Below, piece by piece: positions 46,425 to 55,900 of a DNA stretch of 64,000 bases. Source of the stretch: Mycobacterium sp. (GTDB taxonomy: Bacteria > Actinomycetota > Actinomycetes > Mycobacteriales > Mycobacteriaceae); NCBI RefSeq assembly GCF_004298145.1, contig NZ_SCRH01000005.1, positions 122,235 to 186,234 of the forward strand, written 5' to 3'. The notes under the pieces were generated by a model. It was not told the origin of the DNA, made no database searches, and saw only the letters and a list, made by a program, of their open reading frames with translations. The stretch's first letter is position 1. Every line of letters starts with the position of its first letter. The translations under genes were made by a program, and so were the position numbers.

Positions 46425-47060
46425 CTATTCGGAGAGCTGAAACTCGACCACCTCGGCGACCGCGTCCACGGCTTCGCGCAGCGCCACCAGGCGCTCGGCG
46501 GCCGTCGGCGCCGCCAGCACCGTGTAGCGGTCGGCCGTGCCGATCGGGATGCGAGAGGCCAACGCGAACAGGCGGTGCCCGATCGGGCCGTCCGGGTACG
46601 GGCCCAGCAGCACCTCGCGGCCCGGCAGCGTGATCCCGCCGGCCTCGGCGATCCGCTCGAACAGAGCCACCGCGCGGTCTTCGACGTCGACGAGCTGGGC
46701 CGGCGAGACCTCGTCCCCCGGCTCGTCGGGCCACGGCGCGACACGCGCCCGCGGATAGGGATTGTCGGGCAGCCATTCGCGCACCCGGATCCGTTCCCCG
46801 GTTTGGCAGTGCAGCGCGTACCGGCCTGCGCCCTGGTCGTCGCATTCGACGATCCGCGACATCACGCCGACATCGCAACGCGAATCACCACCGCCCACCT
46901 CCCGTCCGCGCGAGATCAGCACCACCCCGAACGGGTCGCCGGTGTCCAGGCAGTGCCGCACCAGCGCGCCGTAGCGGGGCTCGAAGATCCGCAACGGCAG
47001 CTCCTGGTCCGGCAACAGCGCCGACTCGAGCGGAAACATCGCCAGCTCAAGGGGTTCCAT
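46425..47060 (-). CDS. LON substrate-binding (N-terminal) domain protein
   Basis: 211-aa stand-alone LON-N (PUA-like) domain protein: FPLESALLPDQELPLRIFEP at 8-27 is the family hallmark, followed by FGVVLISRG. No AAA or protease domain. Such proteins may be adaptors that bind unfolded clients. The ATG at 47060 overlaps the preceding ligase stop by one base (TGATG). Confidence 0.87.
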   Translation of the reverse strand: MEPLELAMFPLESALLPDQELPLRIFEPRYGALVRHCLDTGDPFGVVLISRGREVGGGDSRCDVGVMSRIVECDDQGAGRYALHCQTGERIRVREWLPDNPYPRARVAPWPDEPGDEVSPAQLVDVEDRAVALFERIAEAGGITLPGREVLLGPYPDGPIGHRLFALASRIPIGTADRYTVLAAPTAAERLVALREAVDAVAEVVEFQLSE

Positions 47061-48202
47061 CAGATTTCCAGCTCGGACACCAGCGCGTCGACGACCGCGC
47101 GCAGGTCGCCGTCGTGTTCCTCGGCCACCCGGCGCTGACGCTGGTATGACGCGCCCCGCCTGGGTATCTCGGCCACCGCGGCCAGCTCGTCGACGCAATT
47201 CAACTTCTTCGCGACCGGCTCCAGCCGGGCCAGCACGTCATCGAGATCCTCGGTGACCAAACGCTCGTTGCTGTCGGCGTCCAAGATGATCACCGCGTCC
47301 AGGCCATAGCGGGCCGCGCGCCACTTGTTCTCCTGGTTGTGCCACGGCGGCATGCTGGGCAACGACTCGTCGGCTTCCAGCCTGCGATCCAAATCGACCA
47401 CCAGGCAATGCGTCAACGCGACCAGCGCGCCCAGCTCCCGCAGGTTGGACACGCCGTCGCAGACCCGCATCTCGAGCGTGCCCAGGTGCGGTGAAGGCCT
47501 GATGTCCCAACGGACTTCGTTGACATGGTCGATGATGCCGGTCTTCTTCTGGTCGTAGACGAACCCCTCGAACTCCGACCAGGTCTGGAACTGGAACGGC
47601 AGCCCGGCGGTGGGCAGCTGCTGAAACATCATCGCCCGGTTGCTGGCGTACCCGGTGTCCACACCGGTCCACCACGGTGAGGACGCCGACAGCGCCAGCA
47701 GGTGCGGATAATAGTTCAGCAGCGACGTCATGATCGGCATCACCTTGTTCGGCGACGAAATCCCGACGTGCACGTGCACGCCCCAGATCAGCATCTGCCG
47801 TCCCCACCACTGGGTGCGCTTGATCAGTTCGGCATAGCGCGGGGCGTCGGTGAGCTTCTGAGTGGTCCACTGCGCGAACGGATGTGCGCCGGCGCAGAAC
47901 AGCTCCATACCCCGATCCCGCACGATGCGGCGCGCGGGTCCCAGGGTCTGGCGCAGATCCTCGATCGCCTCGCCCGCGGAATGGCAGATGCCGGTGACCA
48001 CTTCGACGGTGTTGCGCAGCAATTCCTTGTGCACACGCGGGTTTTCACCGATCTCGGCGATCACCGCGGTGGCTTCGTTGCTCAGGTCGCGGGTCTGGGC
48101 GTCTACGAGCGCGAACTCCCATTCCACCCCGATGGTCGGCCGTGGCGAACGGGCGAAATCGATGTGCGCTTCACCTCTTTTGAAGGCGCTTCTAGCCGGC
48201 AC
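47060..48202 (-). CDS. Carboxylate-amine ligase, YbdK/glutamate-cysteine ligase 2 family (Rv0433-like)
   Basis: 380-aa ATP-dependent ligase of the GCS2 family: [10 protein letters not shown] near the start, the metal-binding [25 protein letters not shown] and [10 protein letters not shown]. Mycobacteria make mycothiol, not glutathione, so the true substrate is uncertain; YbdK-type enzymes have weak gamma-glutamylcysteine activity. The GTG at 48202 overlaps the sodC stop by 11 bases and gives the VPAR start as in Rv0433; a longer frame to 48238 lies within sodC. Confidence 0.88.
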   Translation of the reverse strand: MPARSAFKRGEAHIDFARSPRPTIGVEWEFALVDAQTRDLSNEATAVIAEIGENPRVHKELLRNTVEVVTGICHSAGEAIEDLRQTLGPARRIVRDRGMELFCAGAHPFAQWTTQKLTDAPRYAELIKRTQWWGRQMLIWGVHVHVGISSPNKVMPIMTSLLNYYPHLLALSASSPWWTGVDTGYASNRAMMFQQLPTAGLPFQFQTWSEFEGFVYDQKKTGIIDHVNEVRWDIRPSPHLGTLEMRVCDGVSNLRELGALVALTHCLVVDLDRRLEADESLPSMPPWHNQENKWRAARYGLDAVIILDADSNERLVTEDLDDVLARLEPVAKKLNCVDELAAVAEIPRRGASYQRQRRVAEEHDGDLRAVVDALVSELEI

Positions 48203-48872
48203 CGATGACACCGCATGCCACCCGCTTGCCGGCGTCACCGGTACTCATCGTCGTCTCGTCGGGGCCCGGTGTTCCGTTGGTCTGGCTGTAGCGCTCCGGC
48301 GGGATGTTGGCGAAGTTGTCCGCGCCGGCGTGAATGATGATCGCGGTCTTCTCCCCGGTGAGCAGATCTTCCATCGCGAATGCATCCGTGGTGGTCACCA
48401 ACGTCCCGGAGCCGTCCTTGCGCACCTGCAGGGAGGTGAGGTCACCGCTGGCGGGCCCGCCGACGTGCCCGGGCACCCGGAAGTGGCCGCCCGCGGACAG
48501 GAAATCCCCCGGCGCGCCGCCGGTCGGGGCGACCGAGTTGGGCTCACACTTGCCCACCTTGTGGATGTGCACCCCGTGAAAGCCGGGCGTCAGCACACCG
48601 TTGGCGGTCGTCTCGATGGTCACGGTGGCATAGCCGTTGTTGAATTCGAATTTCGCGATCGCGACCTGGGCGCCGTCCGGCGCCTTCAGGTGCGCGGTGA
48701 TGCTCGGCACCTCCGCGGGCCCCGCCTCCGCGCCTTTGGCGCCCGACGGCGAAGGCAACCCGGTCCAGACCGCGGGCGTGGTGCCCGGGACCGACGAAAC
48801 GTGCTCGGGCGCCGAGCAGGCGCCCAGCAGTGCGACGCAACCGGCCAGAACCAAAGGAGGCAGTTTAGGCAT
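48192..48872 (-). CDS. sodC: Cu/Zn superoxide dismutase lipoprotein
   Basis: 226-aa surface lipoprotein dismutating extracellular superoxide. Lipobox LLGAC with the lipidated Cys19. Copper ligands in [13 protein letters not shown] and GGHFRVPGH, and the last His in IIIHAGADN; a disulfide is expected between the Cys of VGKC and that of VACGV. As in M. tuberculosis SodC, some canonical zinc ligands seem missing, so it may be a copper-only form. Overlaps the YbdK gene. Confidence 0.94.
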   Translation of the reverse strand: MPKLPPLVLAGCVALLGACSAPEHVSSVPGTTPAVWTGLPSPSGAKGAEAGPAEVPSITAHLKAPDGAQVAIAKFEFNNGYATVTIETTANGVLTPGFHGVHIHKVGKCEPNSVAPTGGAPGDFLSAGGHFRVPGHVGGPASGDLTSLQVRKDGSGTLVTTTDAFAMEDLLTGEKTAIIIHAGADNFANIPPERYSQTNGTPGPDETTMSTGDAGKRVACGVIGAG

Positions 48873-48884
48873 AGCCAGCAGCCT

Positions 48885-48944
48885 AGCCCGGTGACAATGC
48901 GAGCCGGAACGGCTCGCTGAGGAGCCGGGCGATCAAACCCGGCG
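48885..48944 (-). repeat. MIRU-like interspersed repeat (degenerate)
   Basis: GGTGACAATGCGAGCCGGAA, GCTCGCTGAGGAGCCGGGCG and ATCAAACCCGGCGC follow the same order as the element near 38038. It occupies the gap between the virR stop and the sodC start. Confidence 0.45.
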
Positions 48945-48949
48945 CTTAG

Positions 48950-49423
48950 TCAGCCCGCGACGAGGACGATGACACCCGGCGGCTCTGAGCTCAGCGCGGG
49001 AATCCGCGGTTCCACGGGCGCACCCAGGTTCTTGCCCACGGCGTCGGCGGTGGCGCGCTCGTCGTCGGCATCGGTGTAGTACACCGTGGTGGCCGACACG
49101 TCGGGCACGGCCATGTTGTCGACCTTGGTGACCTTGAAGCCGGCGGACGTCAGCTGGTCTTTGGTGCGCGCGGCGACACCCTCTTTCGAGGAGATGTTGT
49201 ACACCTGCACCTCGGCCTGGGCGGCCGCCGGCTTGTTGCTCGTCGACGCGGCCGACGCGGTGGCGCTCGCGCTCGGTACCGGCGATGCCGAATCGTCGTC
49301 AGAGCTCCCGGAAGAACCCAGGGCCTGCCAACCGAGCAGCAGAAAAATGACGCCGAGGAACAGCAGCACCATCACCATGGCCCGCAGGGGCAGCCCGGTG
49401 GAGTCGGGAACTCGTTCTTTCAT
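48950..49423 (-). CDS. virR: LytR_C-domain membrane protein (VirR-like, Rv0431)
   Basis: 157 aa: short cytoplasmic tail, one transmembrane helix (about 15-36), a Ser/Ala-rich stalk (38-70), then a LytR_C domain (VQVYNISSKEGVAARTKDQL onward). In M. tuberculosis Rv0431 restrains release of membrane vesicles and interacts with LCP cell-wall ligases. Same length range and neighbours here. The ATG at 49423 is used. Confidence 0.9.
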   Translation of the reverse strand: MKERVPDSTGLPLRAMVMVLLFLGVIFLLLGWQALGSSGSSDDDSASPVPSASATASAASTSNKPAAAQAEVQVYNISSKEGVAARTKDQLTSAGFKVTKVDNMAVPDVSATTVYYTDADDERATADAVGKNLGAPVEPRIPALSSEPPGVIVLVAG

Positions 49424-49442
49424 CGAGCCCTACTGTAACGAG

Positions 49443-49751
49443 TCAGGTCACCTCGAAGCCGAGCCGCCGCGCCGCGCGTGCCTTCTGCCTGCTGGCGCGC
49501 AGCCGTCGCAGCCGTTTCACCAGCATCGGGTCGGCCGCCAGCGCCTCAGGACGGTCAACGAGCGCGTTGAGCACCTGGTAGTAGCGCGTCGCCGACATCG
49601 AGAACAACTCTTTGATGGCATCTTCCTTCACACCGGCGAACTTCCACCACTGGCGTTCGAAGGCCAGGATGTCGTGCTCGCGGCGGGTAAGTCCATCTGC
49701 GATCTCAGAATCGTCCCCCGATCGATTTGCCCGCGCCATGGCGCTGTCCAT
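49443..49751 (-). CDS. DUF3263 protein (Rv0430-like)
   Basis: 102 aa, small basic helical protein: LTRREHDILAFERQWWKF followed by KEDAIKELFSMSATRYYQVL, which reads like a compact winged-helix/HTH (sigma-70 region 4-like) unit. It may bind DNA, but no target is known. Same size as Rv0430. Its upstream gap contains two conspicuous palindromes, possible autoregulatory sites. Confidence 0.85.
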   Translation of the reverse strand: MDSAMARANRSGDDSEIADGLTRREHDILAFERQWWKFAGVKEDAIKELFSMSATRYYQVLNALVDRPEALAADPMLVKRLRRLRASRQKARAARRLGFEVT

Positions 49752-49803
49752 ATCGCTTCCCCTGGACCCTTTCGGCGAATTCCGAACTGCTCGAATGACT
49801 TGA

Positions 49804-49844
49804 CTTAGCTAAGGGCGTGTTTCGGCGAATATTGAAACACGCCC
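49804..49844. promoter_or_regulatory. Palindromic intergenic region between the DUF3263 gene and def
   Basis: CTTAGCTAAG (about 49804-49813) is a perfect 10-bp palindrome. It is followed by the inverted repeat GGGCGTGTTTC / GAAACACGCCC (49813-49823 and 49834-49844), 11 bp with a 10-base loop. The word TTCGGCGAAT recurs at about 49763 and 49821. There is no T-run, so an operator is as likely as a terminator. The rest of the 201-bp gap shows nothing clear. Confidence 0.5.
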
Positions 49845-49952
49845 CAAACCCTCAAGCCGTCATCCAGACCCGCGAGTCGGCCGATTGACCTAATTGCCCA
49901 CCGCCGGATCGCCGGCTGAGCAGCCCACGGGCGTGCGGTAGCTTAGCCGACC

Positions 49953-50549
49953 ATGGCAGTCGTTGCGATCCGCATCGTGGGAGATCCCGTCCTGCACACC
50001 CCGACGAAACCGGTGCCGGTCGCTGCCGACGGTTCGCTGCCCGCGGATCTGCCCGAGTTGATCGCCGACCTGTACGACACCATGGACGCCGCGCACGGGG
50101 TCGGCCTGGCGGCCAACCAGATCGGGGTCGGGTTGCGGGTCTTCGTCTACGACTGCGCCGACGACCGCGGGAGCACCGAGCGCCGGCGCGGCGTCGTCGT
50201 CAATCCGGTCCTGGAAACCTCCGAGATACCCGAGACCATGCCCGACCCGGATCACGACGACGAGGGTTGCCTGTCGGTTCCCGGCGAATCGTTCCCCACC
50301 GGCCGGGCCAACTGGGCGCGGGTCACCGGGCTCGACGCCGACGGCAAACCGGTCACCATCGAGGGCAACGACCTGTTCGCGCGGATGCTGCAACACGAGA
50401 CCGGGCACCTGGACGGCTTCCTGTATCTGGATCGCCTCATCGGGCGGCATGCCCGCGGCGCGAAACGGGCCGTCAAAGCCAACAACTGGGGTGTTCCCGG
50501 CCTCTCCTGGATGCCCGGCGAGGGACCCGACCCCTTCGGTCACTCATGA
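49953..50549 (+). CDS. def: Peptide deformylase
   Basis: Removes the N-formyl group from nascent proteins; essential. 198 aa with all three metal motifs: [17 protein letters not shown] (Cys ligand) and QHETGHLDG (HExxH, here HETGH, about 148-152). The insert between motifs 1 and 2 and the long C-terminal tail are typical of mycobacterial Def. ATG at 49953. The stop overlaps the next ATG as ATGA. Confidence 0.96.
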   Translation: MAVVAIRIVGDPVLHTPTKPVPVAADGSLPADLPELIADLYDTMDAAHGVGLAANQIGVGLRVFVYDCADDRGSTERRRGVVVNPVLETSEIPETMPDPDHDDEGCLSVPGESFPTGRANWARVTGLDADGKPVTIEGNDLFARMLQHETGHLDGFLYLDRLIGRHARGAKRAVKANNWGVPGLSWMPGEGPDPFGHS

Positions 50550-51430
50550 TCGTCTGGCCGGCCCTGGGAACGCGGGTCATGGTGCGCTACCGGCGACCGG
50601 ACGGATCGGTACCGCCGCTGACCGACGCGGTGGGACACCTGCTGGCGGTCGAGCCGGTGGTGCGACTGGAGACGAAAACCGGTGCGGTCGTCGAATGTTC
50701 GCCCGCCGACGTCGTCGTGGTGCGGGTGCTGACCTTCGCACCGGTACGCACCTCGGATATCCGGGCGCTCGAGCATGCGGCGGCCACGGCCTGGCCCGGC
50801 GTCGAACACGCCTGGCTGGAGGGCTGGCTGCTGCGGGCCGGCCACGGGACCGGGCTTCCCCCCAATTCTGCTGTGCCACTGGATATCTCGGCTCGTCTTA
50901 GCACGATTCCCGCGATCGTGGACTGGTACGAGCACCGCGGCCTGACGCCGCGACTAGCCATACCCGACCGCTTGTTGTCGGTGCAGACCGGCTCGACGGG
51001 TGAACATGCCGAAAGCGTCCTGGTGCGTGACGTGTCCGATATGGCAGCGCGCGAACCCGACCCGTCCGTCACCCTGTCGGAGCGCCCGCACGACGCCTGG
51101 CTGCAGATATTCGGCCGCGATATCGACACCGACGTGCTCACCGCGGTCAGCGACGGCGAGCTCATGTTCGGCGCCCACCCGGGTGCCGCGGCCGCACGCG
51201 CCGCGGTGACCGCGGCGCCCGACGGCACCCGCTGGGTGGGGTTATCCGCGATCCGCGGCACCGACGATCAAGCCATCACCACCCTGTGCGAAGCCCTGCT
51301 GGCGTGGGGCGCCGGTCGCGGCGCGACGCGCGGCTACGTGGCTGTCCCCGACACCGCGGCCAACACCGGGTGGCTGGACTTCCGGCTGCATCACCACCGC
51401 CGCTACTTCCCGGTCCAACGAGGCACCTGA
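50546..51430 (+). CDS. GNAT-family acetyltransferase (Rv0428c-like)
   Basis: 294 aa in two parts: an N-terminal SH3-like barrel (about 1-65, [20 protein letters not shown]) and a GCN5-type acetyltransferase (about 170-294), where [20 protein letters not shown] covers the acetyl-CoA pyrophosphate loop and the following strand. A middle region ([20 protein letters not shown]) resembles the linker of Rv0428c. Coupled to def by ATGA, so a role in N-terminal protein processing is attractive but unproven. Confidence 0.85.
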   Translation: MIVWPALGTRVMVRYRRPDGSVPPLTDAVGHLLAVEPVVRLETKTGAVVECSPADVVVVRVLTFAPVRTSDIRALEHAAATAWPGVEHAWLEGWLLRAGHGTGLPPNSAVPLDISARLSTIPAIVDWYEHRGLTPRLAIPDRLLSVQTGSTGEHAESVLVRDVSDMAAREPDPSVTLSERPHDAWLQIFGRDIDTDVLTAVSDGELMFGAHPGAAAARAAVTAAPDGTRWVGLSAIRGTDDQAITTLCEALLAWGAGRGATRGYVAVPDTAANTGWLDFRLHHHRRYFPVQRGT

Positions 51431-51446
51431 GATACCGTCTGATCTC

Positions 51447-52355
51447 ATGCCCGATGGCACGGTTGAAGGCGACGGCCCGGTCGATGGCGACGGCCCGGTC
51501 GATGGCGGCGACCCGCTGCGCCCAGCTGCGCCGCCCTTGCGATCACCGCTGCGGCTTGCCACCTGGAACGTGAATTCGATCCGCTCCCGCCTGCCCCGCG
51601 TCGTCGACTGGCTGGCCCGCGCCGATGTCGACGTGCTGGCGATGCAGGAGACCAAGTGTTCCGATAGCCAGTTCCCGACGCTGCCGTTTTTCGAGCTCGG
51701 CTACGAGGTCGCCCATGCCGGTTTCAATCAGTGGAACGGGGTGGCGATCGCGTCGCGCGTCGGCCTCGACGATGTGCAGATCGGATTCGACGGCCAGCCG
51801 ACCTGGAGTGGCAAGGCGGATGTCGCCGCCACCGCGGAAGCTCGCGCCCTGGCCGCCACCTGCGGCGGCGTGCGGTTGTGGAGCCTCTACGTTCCCAACG
51901 GCCGGTCCCTGGGCGATCCGCACTACACCTATAAACTCGATTGGCTTGCGGCCCTGCGTGATTCGGCGGCCGGCTGGTTACGCGACGATCCCGCGGCCGC
52001 GATCGCGCTGGCCGGCGACTGGAATATCGCTCCGCAAGACGACGACGTGTGGAGCATGGAGTTCTTCACCGGCGCCACGCATGTCTCCGCACCGGAGCGC
52101 CGCGCGTTCAACGCCATCGTCGAGACCCAATTCACCGACGTGGTACGCCCTTTCGCGCCGGGCCCCGGCGTCTACACCTACTGGGACTACACCCAGCTGC
52201 GGTTCCCGAAGAGACAGGGCATGCGCATCGATTTCATCCTGGGCTCACCGGCGTTGGCCGACCGCGTGACCGACGCGCAGATCGTCCGCGAGGAACGTAA
52301 GGGAAAGGGTGCCAGCGATCACGCGCCCGTTCTCATCGATTTACGCATCGACTGA
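51447..52355 (+). CDS. xthA: Exodeoxyribonuclease III
   Basis: AP endonuclease/3'-5' exonuclease of base-excision repair. The 302-aa protein has LATWNVNSIRSRL, the metal Glu in MQETKC, YVPNG, GDWNIAP and the terminal GASDHAPVL. The N-terminal 30 residues before LRLATWNVN are unusual: residues 7-20 come from an 18-bp tandem duplication (GDGPVD twice), and DPLRPAAPPLRS is encoded by copy B of the 36-bp repeat. The catalytic domain is untouched. The ATG at 51447 (MPDG) agrees with Rv0427c. Confidence 0.95.
   Translation: MPDGTVEGDGPVDGDGPVDGGDPLRPAAPPLRSPLRLATWNVNSIRSRLPRVVDWLARADVDVLAMQETKCSDSQFPTLPFFELGYEVAHAGFNQWNGVAIASRVGLDDVQIGFDGQPTWSGKADVAATAEARALAATCGGVRLWSLYVPNGRSLGDPHYTYKLDWLAALRDSAAGWLRDDPAAAIALAGDWNIAPQDDDVWSMEFFTGATHVSAPERRAFNAIVETQFTDVVRPFAPGPGVYTYWDYTQLRFPKRQGMRIDFILGSPALADRVTDAQIVREERKGKGASDHAPVLIDLRID
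51468..51544 (+). repeat. 18-bp tandem duplication plus 36-bp interspersed repeat copy B (in xthA)
   Basis: GGCGACGGCCCGGTCGAT occurs twice in tandem (about 51471-51506). GACCCGCTGCGCCCAGCTGC to CTTGCGATC (51510-51544) follows directly and is the second plus-strand copy of the element at 18480. Both keep the xthA frame open. Confidence 0.72.
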
Positions 52356-52483
52356 CCCTGCGACCCGGCGTAGGCTAACCTGCAGCGCAATTCCGGAGAT
52401 CCCCTCAACTGTGCGATCAACGGTATACATGAACATAGTGAACGCGAATTGCAGTGAGTGCGAATAAGGGCCAGGGAGTCATC

Positions 52484-52957
52484 ATGGGTGTCGTCGACGG
52501 AGCGGTTCGTAGTGTCGGCCGAACACTGAATCGTGCGGCATCGCTCACCACCTCCACCGCCGGCGCGGTCGGTGGCGCGGCGGTGAACGGTGTCGTCGGC
52601 GGCATCAAGGGTGCCGCGGAGGGCATTCAGCAGGGCATCAGCAAGGGCAGCAAATCGACGACGGCCGCCGCGGTGGGCTTGGGTGCGCTCGGTGTCGCCG
52701 GCCTGATCGAGTGGCCGGTGCTGCTGGCCGTCGGCGGCGGGGCATTGGTGTTACAGCGGCTCACGCAGCAACAGAAGCAGTCGCCCCCGCCGGCCAGGGC
52801 AAAGCTCACGACGGTGCCAACCAAGCCAGAACCTGCGCCACCGACGCGCAAATCGCCGCCGCAAAAGGCCGCCGCCAAACGGCCGGCCGCCAGTAAACCG
52901 GCCAAAAAGGCCACCGGCCGGCGCGCCGGCGGCGCGGCGCTGCGCAGCACCAACTGA
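52484..52957 (+). CDS. Small membrane protein with basic tail, ctpH neighbour (Rv0426c-like)
   Basis: 157 aa from the ATG at 52484, which has GGGAG 5 bases upstream; a GTG at 52454 is the longer option. Residues 1-60 are Gly/Ala/Thr-rich and helical (AVGGAAVNGVVGGIKGAAEG). Then comes one hydrophobic segment with GLIEWPVLLAVGGGALVLQR, and a Lys/Ala/Pro-rich C-terminal tail resembling histone H1. The IEWPV motif recurs as IDWPV in the gene on the other side of ctpH. Function unknown; a ctpH partner is a reasonable guess. Confidence 0.8.
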   Translation: MGVVDGAVRSVGRTLNRAASLTTSTAGAVGGAAVNGVVGGIKGAAEGIQQGISKGSKSTTAAAVGLGALGVAGLIEWPVLLAVGGGALVLQRLTQQQKQSPPPARAKLTTVPTKPEPAPPTRKSPPQKAAAKRPAASKPAKKATGRRAGGAALRSTN

Positions 52958-52996
52958 CACGGAACCCTTACTGAACTCTTGAGTATCACAACGTCT

Positions 52997-55900
52997 ATGC
53001 GACGGTCGTTGCCGTCGCGGATGATTTTTGCGGGTCTAGAGGCGACAACCGAGCTGGCGCGGGCCGGCATCGAAACCGGTATCGAAATCGCGACGATCCC
53101 GTTGCGCCAGGGAGCCAAGGTGCTGTCTGGCGAACTTTCCCGCGCGACGCTGCGTCGGCATTGCTGGCGCGGCAACGGCCGCGCCTGGATCGAGGTGCGT
53201 GGCCTTACCGGCGCGCTCGACGGCCGCCTCGGTCCGGCCGTGCTCGAGGCGATCCTGGCCCATCCCGGTGTCACTTCAGCAAAGCTGAACTATCCCCTGT
53301 CGCGGGTGGTGGTGGACCTGGACGACGCGGGCACCTCGCTGAGCGACCTCTGCCTCGTCGTCGAGGAATCCGAAAACCGTTGTGCATCAACACAAGACAC
53401 CGACCTTCCGGTGACAGCGTCGGCGAGCCTGCCGGGCGACGGCCTTCTGTTGGCGACCAGGGCCGTGACCGTGGCCGCCAATGCGGCCGGGTTGGGCATA
53501 GCGCTCTTCGGCCGCGCGACACGGTTGCCCCGGCTGCCGGTCACCATCGCCGCGAGCATCACGTTCTTCGACTATCAGCCCTGGCTGCGCCGCCGGCTCG
53601 AAGACCGGATCGGCGGCCCCGCCACCGACACCGTGATGACGCTGGTTCAGGCGACCAGCCAAACGCTGTCCCAGTCGCCGACGTCGTTGTCGTTGGGGCT
53701 GACGATGCAGTCGCTGAAAATCGCCGAGTGCCGCGCCGAGGCACGAGCGTGGGAACAGCATGAACCCGAGCTGGCGCGGCACGCCGACCAACGGCCCACC
53801 GCCCACCGGTCGCCGCCGCCGTCCAGCGGCATGGAGCGGGTCCCCGGCCGTTTCGCACTCCTTCAGGCGCTCAGCGCCGGCGCGATCGGCGCCCGCACCC
53901 GCAAACCGACCATGGCCGCCACCGCGGTGCAGGTGACCACCCCCAAGGCCAACCGGACCACCCCGGAGGCGTTCGCCGCGACGCTGGGCCGGGGTCTGGC
54001 CGAGCGGCACTCGGTGTTGCCGTTGCGGCCGGCCAGCCTGCGCCGGCTGAACACGGTCGACGCGATCGTCATCGACCCCCGCGTTTTGTGCACCGACACC
54101 TTGCGGGTGGCGCGCATCCGCGGCGCGGACGATCCCGAGCTGCCCGCGGCGTGGAGTCGCGCCCAGCTCATGTTGGAGAACAGCGGCCTGCGCCCCGGCT
54201 GGCGCACGGTGCCCGGGATATCGGCCAGCCGGCCGAACACAGCAGCCGAAGCGCTGTTCCTGCCCGCACACGATCCGCTGGCTTCGGCCGTTGTCGGCGA
54301 GGCGAATCGCGCCGGGGCGCAACTGGTCTCGGTCGACGACGAGTCACTCGACGAGTTGCGACCGGCGTTCGACGACGTCCGGCCGCGCAAGAGCGGGACA
54401 GATGAATCCATCGACGACGCACTCGCCGCCGCGGTGGCCGACCTGCAGGAGGCCGGCCGAACGGTAGCCGTGTTGTCATCGTCTGGCGCACAAGCTATTT
54501 CGTCGGCGAACCTGGCCCTGGGCGTGATGCCTGCGCGCGGCGGCGGTGCACCGCTGTGGAACGCCGATCTGCTGGTGCCGGACCTCGCGGCGGTCTGGCG
54601 GGTGCTGCACGCGCTGCCCGCGGCCAACGCCGCGACCCAGCGCGGCATCGAGATCTCGGCCGGCGCCACCGCGATGGGGTCGCTGTTCATGATCCCCGGC
54701 GTTCGGGGCAACCTCGGATCCGAAACGGTCAACGTCGGCGCGGCGGCCGGTCTGCTCTCGGGGTATCTGCTCGCGCGCGGGGTCCTGGGCGCGGACACCC
54801 CGCGCCCGGCCGCCACACACGAATGGCATGCGATGTCGGTCGAGCAGGTCCGTAAAGCGTTGCCCGCGCTAGATTCCGCGGCGCCCGCCCCGGCGGGGCG
54901 AGACACCCCTTCGGCCGTGCGGTTGGCACAGACACCCGCACAGGCGGTCTGGCAGCTCGTCAAGGCGGTGCGGGCCGAATTGTCCGACCCGCTGACCCCG
55001 GTGATGGCCCTCGGCTCGGCGGCCAGCGCGGCGCTCGGGTCGCCCGTCGATGCGATGCTGGTCGGCACGGTGCTGACCGGAAACTCGATCCTGGCCGCTG
55101 CGCAGCGGCTGCGCGCCGAGAAGCGGTTGAGTTATCTGCTGGGTCAACATGTTCCGCCCGCCCGAAAGGTCGTCACCGGCCCGGACGGCGCACGCACGTA
55201 CACCCTCGTCGACGCCCAGCGACTGCGGCCGGGCGACGTCATCGAGGTGCGCACCCACGAGGTGGTGCCCGCCGACGCCCGTGTCATCGAAGAGGTCGAC
55301 GTCGAGGTCGACGAGTCGGCGCTCACCGGCGAATCGCTGTCGGTGGAGAAGCAGGTCGAGTCGACGCCGGGGGCACCGCTCGCCGAGCGTCGCTGCATGG
55401 TGTTCGCCGGGACCACTGTGGTGGCCGGCACCGCGGTGGCGCTGGTGACCGCGGTCGGGCCCGACACCCAGCAGCGTCGCGCCGCCGACCTCATCTCGGG
55501 CGAGCTGTCCTCCGACATCGGTCTGCAGCACCAGCTCGGCCAGCTCACCACGAAGGCACTTCCGGTGAGCATCACCGGCGGTGCGCTGGTCGGGGCGCTC
55601 GGGCTGTTGCGCCGCCTCCCACTGCAGCACGCGGTGTCCAGCGCCATCGCCATCGCGGTCGCCGCCGTTCCCGAGGGAATGCCGCTGGTGGCAACGCTGG
55701 CGCAGGCGTCGTCGGCGCGACGGCTGACGAAATTCGGTGCGCTGGTTCGGGTTCCGCGCTCGGTGGAGGCGCTCGGCCGTATCGAGATGGTGTGCTTCGA
55801 CAAGACCGGGACGCTGAGCGAGAACCGCCTGCGCGTCTCGCAGGTCCATCCCGCGTCCGGATACTCACGCGAGGAGGTGCTGCGCTGCGCCGTGCGCGCC

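Noticed and set aside
52370..52388. IdeR/DtxR-like iron box (TAGGCTAACCT) upstream of the ctpH cluster
   Set aside because: The centre matches, but only about 12 of 19 consensus positions agree, and the outer arms are wrong. It could be a weak site, but I would not annotate it.
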